In this document: piece by piece, positions 31,466 through 41,300 of the stretch
Layout of the letters: each line of letters begins with the position of its first letter
Numbering within the stretch: the stretch's first letter is position 1
Source: RAM1 sp041905405
Lineage (GTDB): Bacteria; Pseudomonadota; Gammaproteobacteria; Burkholderiales; Burkholderiaceae_C
Direction: 5' to 3'
Assembly: GCA_041905405.1 (NCBI GenBank)
Contig: JAYRLC010000023.1
Location: 1-64,000, forward strand
Length of the DNA stretch: 64,000 nt
Made by a program: the position numbers and the translations under genes
Notes under the pieces: generated by a model
Databases searched by the model: none
Told to the model about the DNA's origin: nothing
The model's input: only the letters and a program-made list of their open reading frames with translations

Positions 31466-31873
31466 ATGCCCACGCTGCACCTGCGGGTTGCCCCGCTCCA
31501 GAACCCCGAACGCTACGAGACGCTGGCCGCCGCGCTCACGCGCATCACGGCGGACGTGCTGGGCAAGCGCGCCGACGTCACGGCCGTCACCATCGACGAC
31601 CTGCCCGCGGCACGCTGGTACGTGGGCGGGCGTGCCGTGCAGCGTCCCGCCGCGACGCTGGAGATCACCATCACCGCCGGCACCAACACGCCCGCGCAGA
31701 AGGCCGCGTTCGTCGAGGCGGCTTTCGCCGAACTGCGCCGGCAACTGGCCGCAGGCGGCGAGCTGGAGGAAGCCAGCTACGTGACCGTGCGCGAGGTGCC
31801 CGCCGCCGACTGGGGCTATGGGGGCCTGACGCAGCAGCAGCGCCAGCTCGCGCGCATGCGGCTGGCCGCCTGA
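31466..31873 (+). CDS. Tautomerase family protein
   Basis: A 135-aa protein starting MPTLHLRV. After removal of Met the N-terminal Pro would be the catalytic base of the tautomerase superfamily (4-oxalocrotonate tautomerase / MIF type). Two similar beta-alpha-beta halves can be seen (residues about 1-60 and 62-130). GAAAGGAC lies upstream. The gene is divergent from a LysR gene, which probably controls it. The length is that of the longer monomer of the family; the substrate is unknown. Confidence 0.78.
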   Translation: MPTLHLRVAPLQNPERYETLAAALTRITADVLGKRADVTAVTIDDLPAARWYVGGRAVQRPAATLEITITAGTNTPAQKAAFVEAAFAELRRQLAAGGELEEASYVTVREVPAADWGYGGLTQQQRQLARMRLAA

Positions 31874-31888
31874 TCCGAAGGCGCTGCG

Positions 31889-32815
31889 TCAGCCGCGGGT
31901 GCGGCCCAGCTCGTCACGCAGCACCTCGATCAGCGCGCGGCCAGCCGGCGGGATCGACCGGCCGCGGCGCGTCACCACGAAGATGTCGCGCGACACGCGC
32001 GGCGCGGCCAGCGGCTTGACCACCAGCGACGCGTCGCCGCTGCGGGTGGCGAACGCCGACGGCATGATGGCCGCGGCCATGCCGGCGGCCGTCATCCACA
32101 GCGCCGTGGACAGGAAGGCGACCTCGTTGACCACATCCAGCCGCACGCCGGCCTGCGCCGCCGCGCCGTCGATCAGCGGCCGGATGCCATAGCCCGGCCG
32201 CACGGTGATGATGGGGTGGCCCGCCAGGTCGGCCCAGCGCAGCGTGCGGCGCGCGGCCAGCGGGTGGCCCCGCAGGCACACCAGCGCCAGGTGGTCGCGC
32301 ACCAGGGTTTCGGTGTCCACGTCGGCGCCCGCGCGCTCGGGCGTGCCGATGCCAAAGTCCACGTGTTCGCCGATCACGCGGCCCACGAACTGGTCGGGCG
32401 CGCAGTCGTCGATCTCCACACGAATGTGCGGATGCTGTGCGCCGAAGCGCCGCATGGCCGCGGGCAGCAGGATTTCGGCCAGCGTGGGCGTGATGGCCAG
32501 CGCCACCCGGCCGCGCCGCAGTCCGCTCAGGTCGCGCAGCCCCGCGCCCAGCGAGTCCACGTCGCGCAGGATGCGCTGGGCGACCACGACCGCCTCATGC
32601 GCGGCCTGGGTGGGCTGCAGCGACCGCGTCGTGCGGTCGAACAGGCGCGCGCCCAGCCCCTCCTCGATCTGGCGGATCAGCACGCTCACGGCCGACTGCG
32701 TGACCGACAGCCGCTGCGCCGCCGCGCCCAGTTTGCGCAGCTCGTACACGGCGACGAAGGCGCGCAGCTGCCGCATGCTGGGCGTGAACTTGCTCGCGGG
32801 CGCAGGTTGATTCAT
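31889..32815 (-). CDS. LysR family transcriptional regulator
   Basis: A 308-aa LysR regulator with HTH MRQLRAFVAVYELRKLGAAAQRLSVTQSAVSVLIRQIEEGLGARLFDRTTR and a ligand domain (GRVALAITPTLAEILLPAAMRRFGAQHPHIRVEID). It is divergent from the Bug/FAD-hydroxylase pair across a 92-bp AT-rich spacer that contains ATTCGAAATATTTCGATT-like symmetric sequence, so it is the likely regulator of that pair. It converges on the tautomerase gene with a 15-nt gap. Confidence 0.92.
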   Translation of the reverse strand: MNQPAPASKFTPSMRQLRAFVAVYELRKLGAAAQRLSVTQSAVSVLIRQIEEGLGARLFDRTTRSLQPTQAAHEAVVVAQRILRDVDSLGAGLRDLSGLRRGRVALAITPTLAEILLPAAMRRFGAQHPHIRVEIDDCAPDQFVGRVIGEHVDFGIGTPERAGADVDTETLVRDHLALVCLRGHPLAARRTLRWADLAGHPIITVRPGYGIRPLIDGAAAQAGVRLDVVNEVAFLSTALWMTAAGMAAAIMPSAFATRSGDASLVVKPLAAPRVSRDIFVVTRRGRSIPPAGRALIEVLRDELGRTRG

Positions 32816-32907
32816 GAATAAACATCATATTTCATTCGAAATATTTCGATTTACGAATGAATGAGTGTTGATTCCAATCAAGGACAACAACATCAAGGAG
32901 ACATCCC
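32816..32907. promoter_or_regulatory. AT-rich divergent promoter region with LysR-type symmetry
   Basis: The 92-bp gap is notably AT-rich. It contains CGAAATATTTCG (12-bp perfect palindrome, 32838-32849), flanked by ATTCATTCATAAATCG-type sequence. LysR regulators bind interrupted dyads (T-N11-A) in such gaps; the palindrome is a good candidate for the binding site shared by the two divergent genes. Confidence 0.55.
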
Positions 32908-33897
32908 GTGGTTCGTTCCCGACTGATCTGCGCGCTGGCCGTCGCGCTTGCGCTGGGTGGCGCGGCGCTGTTGCCCGCGCACGCGCAGAAGACCGACTTT
33001 CCCAACAAACCCATCCGCGTGGTGGTGACCTTCCCGCCCGGGGGCAGCGCCGACGCCGTGGTGCGCATGCTGGTGCCCCGGCTCAACGACAAACTCGGGC
33101 AGCAGGTGGTGGTGGACAACCGCCCCGGCGCGGGCGGCAACATCGGCCTGACGGTGGTGGCCAAGGCGGCGCCCGGCGACGGCTACACGCTGGGTGTGGG
33201 GGCGGCGGGTGCACTGGCCGCCAACAGCAGCCTGTATTCGCAGATGCCGTTCGACCCGCTGAAGGACCTCAAGCCGGTGAGCATGCTCGCGGCCATTCCG
33301 TTCGTGATCATCGGCAACCCGGCGGTCGCCGCCAAAACGCAGAAGGACCTGATCGCGCTGGCCAAGTCGCAGCCTGGCAAGCTGTCGCTGGCGCACGGCG
33401 GCAACGGCACGGCCATGCACCTGTCGGCTGCCCTGTTTGCGCAGATGGCGGACGTGAAGCTGGTCGAAATCCCGTACAAGGGCTCCGGTCCCGTGGCGCT
33501 GGACGTGCTGGCGGGCCAGGTGCCGCTGGGCGTGGTGGACCTGCCGTCGGCGTTGCAGCACATCAAGGCCGGCAAGCTCACCGCCTATGCCGTGACCAGC
33601 CCGCAGCGCCTGCCCATGCTGCCGGACGTGCCCACCGTGTCCGAGGCGGGGCTGGCGGGCTATGACTCCACCGGCTGGTTCGGCGTGGTGGCGCCGGCCG
33701 GCACGCCCGACGCCGTGGTGGCGCGGCTGAACGCCGAAATCACGGCCGCGCTGAACGACGAGGCTATCAAGTCCGCCATGCGCAACCTGGGCGTGGAGCC
33801 CGCGCCCGGCACGGCCCAGGCGTTTGACGCGTACATCCGGTCCGAGACGCAGAAGTGGTCCCGGGTCATCAAGGCCGCCAACATCAAGGCCGAATGA
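32908..33897 (+). CDS. Bug-type tripartite tricarboxylate transporter substrate-binding protein
   Basis: A 329-aa periplasmic binding protein: signal peptide to about residue 26 (LLPAHAQ), KPIRVVVTFPPGGSADAVVRMLVPRLNDKL, VVVDNRPGAGGNIGL, and GPVALDVLAGQVPLGVVDLPSALQHIKAGKL. The start is GTG at 32908 with AAGGAG upstream. It is the first gene of a two-gene unit with the FAD hydroxylase, so its ligand is probably an aromatic or other carboxylate that the hydroxylase processes. No tctA/tctB genes are seen. Confidence 0.92.
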   Translation: MVRSRLICALAVALALGGAALLPAHAQKTDFPNKPIRVVVTFPPGGSADAVVRMLVPRLNDKLGQQVVVDNRPGAGGNIGLTVVAKAAPGDGYTLGVGAAGALAANSSLYSQMPFDPLKDLKPVSMLAAIPFVIIGNPAVAAKTQKDLIALAKSQPGKLSLAHGGNGTAMHLSAALFAQMADVKLVEIPYKGSGPVALDVLAGQVPLGVVDLPSALQHIKAGKLTAYAVTSPQRLPMLPDVPTVSEAGLAGYDSTGWFGVVAPAGTPDAVVARLNAEITAALNDEAIKSAMRNLGVEPAPGTAQAFDAYIRSETQKWSRVIKAANIKAE

Positions 33898-33898
33898 C

Positions 33899-35626
33899 AT
33901 GGTGGATACGCTGAAGACTGCACCGCTGGAATGCGACGTGCTGGTGGTGGGCGCAGGCCCCGTGGGCCTGACGCTGGCCATGGACCTGGCCGGGCGCGGC
34001 GTGAAGGTCGTAGTGGCCGAAACGCGCCGCTACGCCGAGCCGCCCAGCGTCAAGTGCAACCACGTGTCGGCCCGCACCATGGAGCAGTTTCGCCGCCTGG
34101 GCGTTGCGCACAAGCTGCGCGGTGCCGGGCTGCCGGCCGACCACCCGAACGACGTGGTGTTCCGCACCAGCGTGACGGGCCAGGAGCTCACGCGCATTCC
34201 CATCCCCTGCCAGCGCGACCGCTACACCGAGACCGAAGGCCCGGACGCCTGGTGGCCCACGCCCGAGCCGCCGCACCGCATCAACCAGATCTACCTGGAA
34301 CCCATCCTGCTGGAACACACGGCGGCGCTGCCCGGCGTGACGCTGCTCAACCGCACGCAGGTGACAGGCTTCACCCAGGACGGCGGCGGTGTGCAGGCGC
34401 AGACACTGGACCTGGATACCAACGGCGAGCGCACGATCCGCGCCCGCTACCTCGTCGGCTGCGATGGCGGCTCGTCGGGCGTGCGCAAGCAGATCGGTGC
34501 GAAGCTGGAGGGCACGGCCGTGATCCAGCGCGTGCAGTCCACCTTCATCCGCGCGCCGGGTCTGCGCGCGCTGATCCCGGGCAAGCCCGCGTGGTCGTAC
34601 TACGCGGTCAACCCGCGCCGCTGCGGAACGGTGTTTGCCATCGACGGGCACGAGACCTGGCTCGTGCACAACCACCTGAACCCCCACGAGCCCGAGTTCG
34701 ATTCGGTGGACCGCGACTGGGCGATCCGGCAGATCCTGGGCGTGGGCGAGGACTTCCGGTATGAGGTGATCAGTAAAGAAGACTGGGTGGGGCGCCGCCT
34801 GGTGGCCGACCGCTTCCGCGACCGCAACGTGTTCATCGCGGGCGATGCGGCGCACCTGTGGGTGCCCTACGCAGGCTACGGCATGAACGCGGGCATTGCC
34901 GATGCGATCAACTTGTCCTGGTTGCTGGCCGCGCGCATCCAGGGCTGGGCCGGCGAGGCGATCCTGGACGCCTACGAGGCCGAGCGCCAGCCCATCACCG
35001 AGCAGGTGTCGCATTTCGCGATGGACCATGCGCAGAAGATGATCCGCGCGCGCAGCGCCGTGCCGCCCAACCTGGAGGCGCCCGACGCCGCGGGTGCGAC
35101 CGAACGCGAACGCATCGGGCGCGAATCGTATGACCTGAACGTGCAGCAGTTCTGCTGCGCGGGGCTGAACTTCGGTTACTACTACAGCGGCTCGCCCATC
35201 ATGGCGGGCGACGGCGAACCGCCACCGGCCTACACCATGGGCGGCTTCACGCCGTCGACCGTGCCGGGTTGCCGTGCGCCGCACATCTGGCTGCCGGACG
35301 GCCGCTCGCTGTATGACGCTTTCGGGCCGGGCTACACGCTGCTGCGACTGGACGCGCGGGCCGACACGGCGCCGCTGGTGGCCGCGGCGCAGGCGCGCCG
35401 CATGCCGCTGCAGGTGCTGGACCTGCAGGCCGTGCAGGACATGCCCGAGGCCTACCGGCACCGGCTGGTGCTGTGCCGGGCGGACCAGCACGTGGTGTGG
35501 CGCGGCGACGCGCTGCCGGCCGACGCGCACGCACTGGTCGGCCTGCTGTGCGGCGTCAGCGCTGCAGCAGGTTCTTCATCACCGCCCGCAGCTTTGCAGG
35601 CGGCACCGGTTTGTACAGCAGCATGA
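33899..35626 (+). CDS. FAD-dependent aromatic hydroxylase-like monooxygenase
   Basis: A 575-aa flavoprotein of the FAD_binding_3 (PHBH-like) class: dinucleotide-binding VVGAGPVGLTLAMDLAGRGVKVVVAE, a middle domain with RYLVGCDGGSSGVRKQIG, and the FAD site FIAGDAAHLWVPYAGYGMNAGIADAINLSW. A C-terminal thioredoxin-like section with HIWLPDGRSLYDAFGPGYTLL is typical of MhpA-like and PheA-like hydroxylases. It starts 1 nt after the Bug stop. Probable role: NAD(P)H-dependent hydroxylation of an imported aromatic acid. Its last 71 nt overlap the convergent kinase gene, and the tail (AAAGSSSPPAAL) may be an extension. Confidence 0.85.
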   Translation: MVDTLKTAPLECDVLVVGAGPVGLTLAMDLAGRGVKVVVAETRRYAEPPSVKCNHVSARTMEQFRRLGVAHKLRGAGLPADHPNDVVFRTSVTGQELTRIPIPCQRDRYTETEGPDAWWPTPEPPHRINQIYLEPILLEHTAALPGVTLLNRTQVTGFTQDGGGVQAQTLDLDTNGERTIRARYLVGCDGGSSGVRKQIGAKLEGTAVIQRVQSTFIRAPGLRALIPGKPAWSYYAVNPRRCGTVFAIDGHETWLVHNHLNPHEPEFDSVDRDWAIRQILGVGEDFRYEVISKEDWVGRRLVADRFRDRNVFIAGDAAHLWVPYAGYGMNAGIADAINLSWLLAARIQGWAGEAILDAYEAERQPITEQVSHFAMDHAQKMIRARSAVPPNLEAPDAAGATERERIGRESYDLNVQQFCCAGLNFGYYYSGSPIMAGDGEPPPAYTMGGFTPSTVPGCRAPHIWLPDGRSLYDAFGPGYTLLRLDARADTAPLVAAAQARRMPLQVLDLQAVQDMPEAYRHRLVLCRADQHVVWRGDALPADAHALVGLLCGVSAAAGSSSPPAALQAAPVCTAA

Positions 35627-37850
35627 GGCCGCTGCGGCGCACGTCGCGCGCGGTTTGCAGCGACGTGTCGCCCGTGAGCAACAGCGCCGGCAGGTTGGGG
35701 CGCAGCCGCGCGCGCAGCCGGCGCACGACCTCGGTGCCCAGCTCGCCGTGGTCCAGCCGCAGGTCGGAGATGATGATGTCCGGCGCCGCGCTCTCGCGCG
35801 CGAGCAGCGCCTCGGCCTGCGGCCCGGAGCCGGCCATGATCACCTCGCAGCCCCAGCGTTGCAGCAGGATGGCCGTGCGTTCCAGGATCAGCGCGTCGTC
35901 GTCCACCAGCACCACGCGCACCCCGGCGAAGGTGTCGGGGCTCGCGTCGTCCTCGGCCAGCAGGTCTGGCTCGGCCTGCGCGGTGGGGGACAGCTGGCCC
36001 AGCGGCACCTGAAGCGCAAAGCGCGACCCGCGGCCCAGCACCGAGTCGAGCTGGACGGTGTAGCCCAACAACTGCGTGCAACTTTGCACGATGGCCAGTC
36101 CCAGGCCAAGGCCGCCACGGTTGTCGCCATCGCGCTCGACGCGGAAGAACTCGCGGAAGATCGCCTCCTTGTGCTCGGGCGCAATGCCCAGGCCCGTGTC
36201 CCAGACCTCGATCTGCAGCGCCTGCCCGCGCTTGCGGCAGCCCAGCACGACGCCGCCGCTGTCGGTGTAGCGCAGCGCGTTGGACACCAGGTTGGCCACG
36301 ATGCGCTCCAGCAGCGCCGGGTCGCTGAACACCACGGCGTCGCAGCGCACCACGCGCAGGTGCAGGTTCTTCTTTTGCGCCACAGCCGAGAACGCGCGGC
36401 GCACCCGCTCCAGCACCGGCTGCAGCGGGAACGCCATGAGGTTGGGTGCGATCAGCCCGCTTTCCAGCCGCGAGATGACAAGGATCGCGTCCAGCAGCGA
36501 CTGCGTGGAATGCAGGGCCGATTCCATGTGTTCCAGCAGGGGCGCGACCTGCGGCGGCAGCGCTGCAATGCTCTTGAGGTCGTCCAGGAACAGGCCCAGC
36601 GCATGCATGGGTTGGCGCAGGTCATGGCTCACGGCGGCCATGAACCGCGACTTGGCCGCGCTCGCGCGTTCAGCCTCGCTTTTCTGCGCGGACAGCGTGG
36701 CCAGCTGCTGCAGGCGCTCCTCGCGCTGCCTGAACTCGGTCAGGTCGGTGACGATCGCCAGCGTACCGGCGTGCGCGCCATCCTTGCCGTACACGGGGTA
36801 GCGGGTCTGCATGGTCAGCACGGCACTGCCGTTCTTGCGGCGCAGCGTCACGGCGGCGCCGTCGTCCTGCGCCCCGTTGCCGTCCTCGGGCTGCAGCGGC
36901 GTGTCATGGACCAGGCTGGACAGCAACTGGCCGGTGAGCTCGGCTTCCGGGTAGCCCAGCATGGCGGCCACGCGCCGGTTGGCGAAGGTGATGCGTCCTT
37001 CGGCATCGGTCATCAGGATGCCGTCGCGGCCGCTGTCCATGATGCGGCGAAATCGCTCCTCGCTGCCGCGCAGCGCCGCCGCGGCGCGTTCGCGTGTGCT
37101 CACGTCCTTGCCCAGCCCCCGGTAGACCAGCCGCTCGCCGTCCGATGCCACGGGCACGCCGCTGATGCTGATGTGCAGCGACTCGGCGCCGTCGGTCGGG
37201 TAGCGGATCACGAAGTCGTGATACGGCTTGCCCGCTGCCTGGGCCTCCCGCAGCACGGCCCAGTCCGCCTCGGCGCCGGCGCGGGCCAGGTCCTCCCAGG
37301 TGCGGCCCAGCAGGGCGGCCGGATCGATGCCGCATTTTTCCGCGAAACCCTCGGACAGGTAGGACAGACGCCCCTGCAGGTCCTGTTCCCAGTACCAGTC
37401 CGATGACAGGTCGGCCAGGCTGCGAAAGCGCGCCTCGCTGATGCGCAGCGACGCCTCGATCGCCTTGCGCTCCTGCGCATACTTCATGGTCTTGACCAGC
37501 AGCCGGCCGGACAGATCGTTCTTGACCATGTAGTCCTGCGCGCCGGCTTTCACGGCCGACAGCGCGAGCTGCTGGTCCTCGTTGCCCGTCAGCACGATGA
37601 CGGGCAGCGCCGGCGCCCGGCTTTGCAGCTTGTACAGCGTCTCAAGCCCGAAACTGTCCGGCAGCGACAGGTCCAGGAACACCACATCCGGCAGGCCTGA
37701 CTCCAGCGTGGCCAGCGCGTCTTCCAGCGATTCGGCGATCTGCATGCTGAAGGCGGCGCGGCCGATCTCGTCCACCAGCAGTTCGCGGATCAGCCGCGCG
37801 TCGCCGGGGTTGTCCTCGACCAGCAGGATCTCCTGAACGCCGTCCTTCAT
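35556..37850 (-). CDS. Hybrid histidine kinase (REC-PAS-PAS-HisKA-HATPase-REC)
   Basis: A 764-aa soluble hybrid kinase. N-terminal receiver ILLVEDNPGDARL with phospho-acceptor Asp60 (VVFLDLSLPD); two PAS regions (about 140-250 and 265-385, the latter ending IVTDLTEFRQREERL); HisKA with His409 (AAVSHDLRQPMHALGLFL); HATPase with NLVSNALRYTDSGG and GGLGLGLAIV; C-terminal receiver with Asp696 (IIISDLRLD). No transmembrane segment is visible, so the signal is cytoplasmic or arrives by phosphotransfer to the N-terminal receiver. It is third in an operon with the PAS-array kinase and the Rcp1-like regulator. Confidence 0.92.
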   Translation of the reverse strand: MKDGVQEILLVEDNPGDARLIRELLVDEIGRAAFSMQIAESLEDALATLESGLPDVVFLDLSLPDSFGLETLYKLQSRAPALPVIVLTGNEDQQLALSAVKAGAQDYMVKNDLSGRLLVKTMKYAQERKAIEASLRISEARFRSLADLSSDWYWEQDLQGRLSYLSEGFAEKCGIDPAALLGRTWEDLARAGAEADWAVLREAQAAGKPYHDFVIRYPTDGAESLHISISGVPVASDGERLVYRGLGKDVSTRERAAAALRGSEERFRRIMDSGRDGILMTDAEGRITFANRRVAAMLGYPEAELTGQLLSSLVHDTPLQPEDGNGAQDDGAAVTLRRKNGSAVLTMQTRYPVYGKDGAHAGTLAIVTDLTEFRQREERLQQLATLSAQKSEAERASAAKSRFMAAVSHDLRQPMHALGLFLDDLKSIAALPPQVAPLLEHMESALHSTQSLLDAILVISRLESGLIAPNLMAFPLQPVLERVRRAFSAVAQKKNLHLRVVRCDAVVFSDPALLERIVANLVSNALRYTDSGGVVLGCRKRGQALQIEVWDTGLGIAPEHKEAIFREFFRVERDGDNRGGLGLGLAIVQSCTQLLGYTVQLDSVLGRGSRFALQVPLGQLSPTAQAEPDLLAEDDASPDTFAGVRVVLVDDDALILERTAILLQRWGCEVIMAGSGPQAEALLARESAAPDIIISDLRLDHGELGTEVVRRLRARLRPNLPALLLTGDTSLQTARDVRRSGLMLLYKPVPPAKLRAVMKNLLQR

Positions 37851-37861
37851 GGGCGGGCTCC

Positions 37862-38320
37862 TCAGTCATCCGCCTTGGGTGGCAAAGTGACCAGGGCCAG
37901 CCAGAAGCGGTCGATCGACCGGATCACTTCGATGAAATTGTCGAAGTCCACAGGCGACTTGGTGACGTAGCAGTTGGCGTACAGGTCGTAGCTGCGCAGG
38001 ATGTCTTCCTCGGCCTTGGACGTGGTGAGGATCACGACGGGAATGCGCCGCAGCTGCGGCTGCGTCTTGATGTGCTGCAGCACCTCACGGCCGTCCATGC
38101 GCGGCAGGTTAAGGTCCAGCAGGATCAGGTCGGGCCGCACCGCGTCGCCGTGCTTGCCGCGCCGGTGCAGGAAGTCCAGCGCTTCCACGCCGTCCTCCAC
38201 CCAGTGCAGCTTGCACAGCACCTTGCCCTCGCGCAGGGCTTCCACTGTCAGACGCATGTCGCCGGGGTTGTCTTCCACCAGCAGGATGTCCAGGGGCTTG
38301 GGCGCTACGTCAATGTTCAT
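37862..38320 (-). CDS. Rcp1-like single-domain response regulator
   Basis: A 152-aa protein consisting of one receiver domain: DILLVEDNPGDMRLTVEAL with the acidic pocket, phospho-acceptor Asp69 (PDLILLDLNLPRMDG), Thr-Thr in VVILTTSKAEEDI, Lys in CYVTKSPVDFDNFIEVI. No output domain. This sequence type is that of Rcp1, the partner regulator of phytochrome-like kinases. Its ATG overlaps the stop of the giant kinase (ATGA), so it is probably its direct phosphotarget. The next gene is the hybrid kinase, 11 nt downstream, whose N-terminal receiver is closely similar. Confidence 0.93.
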   Translation of the reverse strand: MNIDVAPKPLDILLVEDNPGDMRLTVEALREGKVLCKLHWVEDGVEALDFLHRRGKHGDAVRPDLILLDLNLPRMDGREVLQHIKTQPQLRRIPVVILTTSKAEEDILRSYDLYANCYVTKSPVDFDNFIEVIRSIDRFWLALVTLPPKADD

Positions 38321-41300
38321 GGTGTCTCGCTTTCGGTGAGGGATTTGGACAGCGTGAAACTGAAGGTGGTGCCCTGGCCGGGCCCGGATGCCACGGTGAA
38401 CTGTCCGCCGTGGCGCTCCACGATTTTCTTGCAGATGGACAAGCCGATACCTGTACCTTCGTATTTGGTGCGCGAATGCAGGCGCTGGAAGATGATGAAG
38501 ATGCGCTGGAAATATTCCGGCGCGATGCCGATGCCGTTGTCGGCCACCGAGATGGTCCAGAACTGCGCGTCTTCCACCGCGGTGATGCGCACCACGGGTG
38601 GCGCCTCGCCACGGAATTTGATGGCGTTGCCCACGAGGTTCTGGAACACCTGGGTGAGGCCGGCCTTCTCGCACACGAGCTCGGGCATGGGGCCGCGCTC
38701 GATGACGGCGCCGTTGCGCTCAATGGCGTTGGCCAGATTGGCCAGCGCGTCGTCCAGCGCGCGGTCCAGCCGGATCTGGCGCATCGGGACCTTGGAGCGG
38801 CCCGCGCGCGAATACATGAGCAGGTCGTCGATCAACTGCTTCATGCGCTGCGCGCCGTCCACCGCGTACTTGATGAATTCGCGCCCGTCGTCGTCGAATT
38901 TGTCTGCATAGCGCCTGGACAGCAGCTGCGTGTAGCTGGCCACCATGCGCAGCGGCTCGGACAGGTCGTGCGACGTCACGTAGGCGAACTGCTCCAGCTC
39001 CTGGTTGGAACGGGTGAGCTCGGCCACGCGCTGGCGGATTTCCTCCTCGGCGCGACGGGCCTCGGTGATGTCGCGCATCAGCGTGACGATCACCCATCGG
39101 CCATCCACGTTGACGGCGCGCCGCGAAAATTCAATCACTGTGTCGCGTCCGCCCAGGCCCAGCGGATTGACGGTGCGTACGTCTACGATGGCTTCGGGTG
39201 CCCGCGAGATGACATATTGATAGCCCTTTCGCATCCTGTCCGGATTGAAGGGCTCGTTCGCCGTGGAGTAGTAGCTGGATTCCACCCCCCCCGCCAGCAG
39301 CGTTTCGCGTGGCACGCCCAGCATCTGCACCGCTGCCTGGTTCACGTCGTAGTACTCGAGTGTTTCCGGGTCGGCGATCATGATGACGTCCACCGCGGCG
39401 TCGTAGGCCTGGCGCAGCAGCTCGAGCTCGGCGACGCGCCGGCGGATTTCGGCTTCGGCACGCTTGCGTTCGGTGATGTCGCGCACGGTGGCCAGGATCA
39501 GCCAGCGTCCGTCGGACTGGATCGCCAGGCGATGTGTCTCGGCCTGGAAGACCGAGCCGTCGCAGCGTACCGCATCGTGCTCCATGTAGTGGATTTCAGG
39601 CGAGCGGGCGATCGTCTCGTCGTACAGCGCTTCCAGATCCGCGGTGCTCATGCCTGGCCGGTTGGCGTTGGGGCGCAAGGCCAGCAGGTCTTCGCGGGTA
39701 TAGCCATACATGCGGCAGGCGGCTTCATTCACGTCAATGGTGCGAAGCGTCTCGCGGTCCACCACGAACACGCCGTCGGCGCTGAGGTTGACCACCGCGG
39801 CGAAGCGTTCCATGCGCAGTTGGGCGGCCTTGCGCTCGGTGATATCGCGCACCGTCGCGACAACGAGCCAGCCGTCCTCGGACCGGATGGCCTGGCGATG
39901 CACTTCCGCCGGAAAGCTGCTGCCGTCTGCGCGCATGGCCGTGATCTCGGTCCGTATGACGGCCGGCGAGGCGTGGATGGCGTCGTCGAACTGGCGCTCA
40001 AGGTCCTCCTGGGTCGCTCCGGTGCGGCCCCTGTGCGGGGGCAGTGCCAGGAAGGTGTCGCGCGTATGGCCGTACATACGGCAGGCGGTTTCATTGACGT
40101 CGATGATCGACATGCGGGTGCGGTCAAAAACGAGCACCGCGTCCGCGCTGAGGTTCACGATGGCGGCGAAACGTTCGATGCGGTCCTGCGCTGCCTTTCG
40201 CTCCGTGATGTCCCGCACGACGATGAGGATCAGCCAGCGCCCATCCACCTGCACAGCCTGGCGCAGCGTCTCGGTCACGATGTCGGGCCGTCCCGGCAGG
40301 CGAACGCGGCGCTCCGACGTATGAACTTGTGGATAGTTCTGGATCAGCCAGTTGTGACGCTCCCGGACGCCGTCCAGGGTGAAATTCGCATCATGGTTGT
40401 TCAGCCAGCGCATGAAGCCCGTCATGCCCATGCCCAGAACTTCCTCCCGCGACAGCCCATACAGCCGGCCTGCTGCGTGGTTCAGGTCGATGTACTCGCC
40501 GCTGTCGGCGTCCACGATGTACATGCCGTCGGGCGCCACATCCACGACGGCCTTCAGCTGCCGCAGTCCGGCCTCGGCGGCCTTGCGCTGCGTGACGTCG
40601 CGGGCCGTGATGGCGATGATCCAGCCGCCGCCGGGCCCGGATTGCAGCGCCTGGCGCTGCACCTCGGCGACGAAGTGGCTGCCGTCGGCGCGCTGGGCGA
40701 CAAGCTCGGCGTGAATGACCTCCGGCGAGCGCCGGATGGCCTCGTCGTAGTCCGCTTCCAGCTGCTGCAGTGTCGTGCTGCCCCGGCTCAGGTGCGGCGG
40801 CAGGGCCAGCAGTTCCTCGCGGGTGTATCCGTGCAGGCGGCAGGCGGCCTCATTCACATCGATGATGCGCATGCTGGCGCGGTCCACCAGCAGCACTGCG
40901 TCGGCGCTGAGGTTCAGCACTGCGGCAAAACGCCCGATGCGCTCCTGCGCAAGCTTGCGCTCGGTGATATCGCGCACGGTCGTCACCACCAGCCAGCGAC
41001 CCTCGGACCGGATGGCCATGCGCTGGACCTCGGCATGGAAGCTCCTGCCGTCCGCGCGTCGCGGCTCGACCTCGGTGACGGTCACGCGTGGCGACTGGGC
41101 GATCACCTCGTCGTATTCGCGCGCCATCCTGGCGGCGGCTTCCTGGTAGGTCCGGGTCAAGCGGTGCACCGGATGGCCGATGAGCTGCTCCCGCGAATAG
41201 TCGTACATCCGGCAGGCGCTGTCGTTGACGTCCACGACGTTCATGGACTCCCGGTCGATCACGAACAGCGCGTCCGCGCTGAGGTTCACGATGGCTGCGA

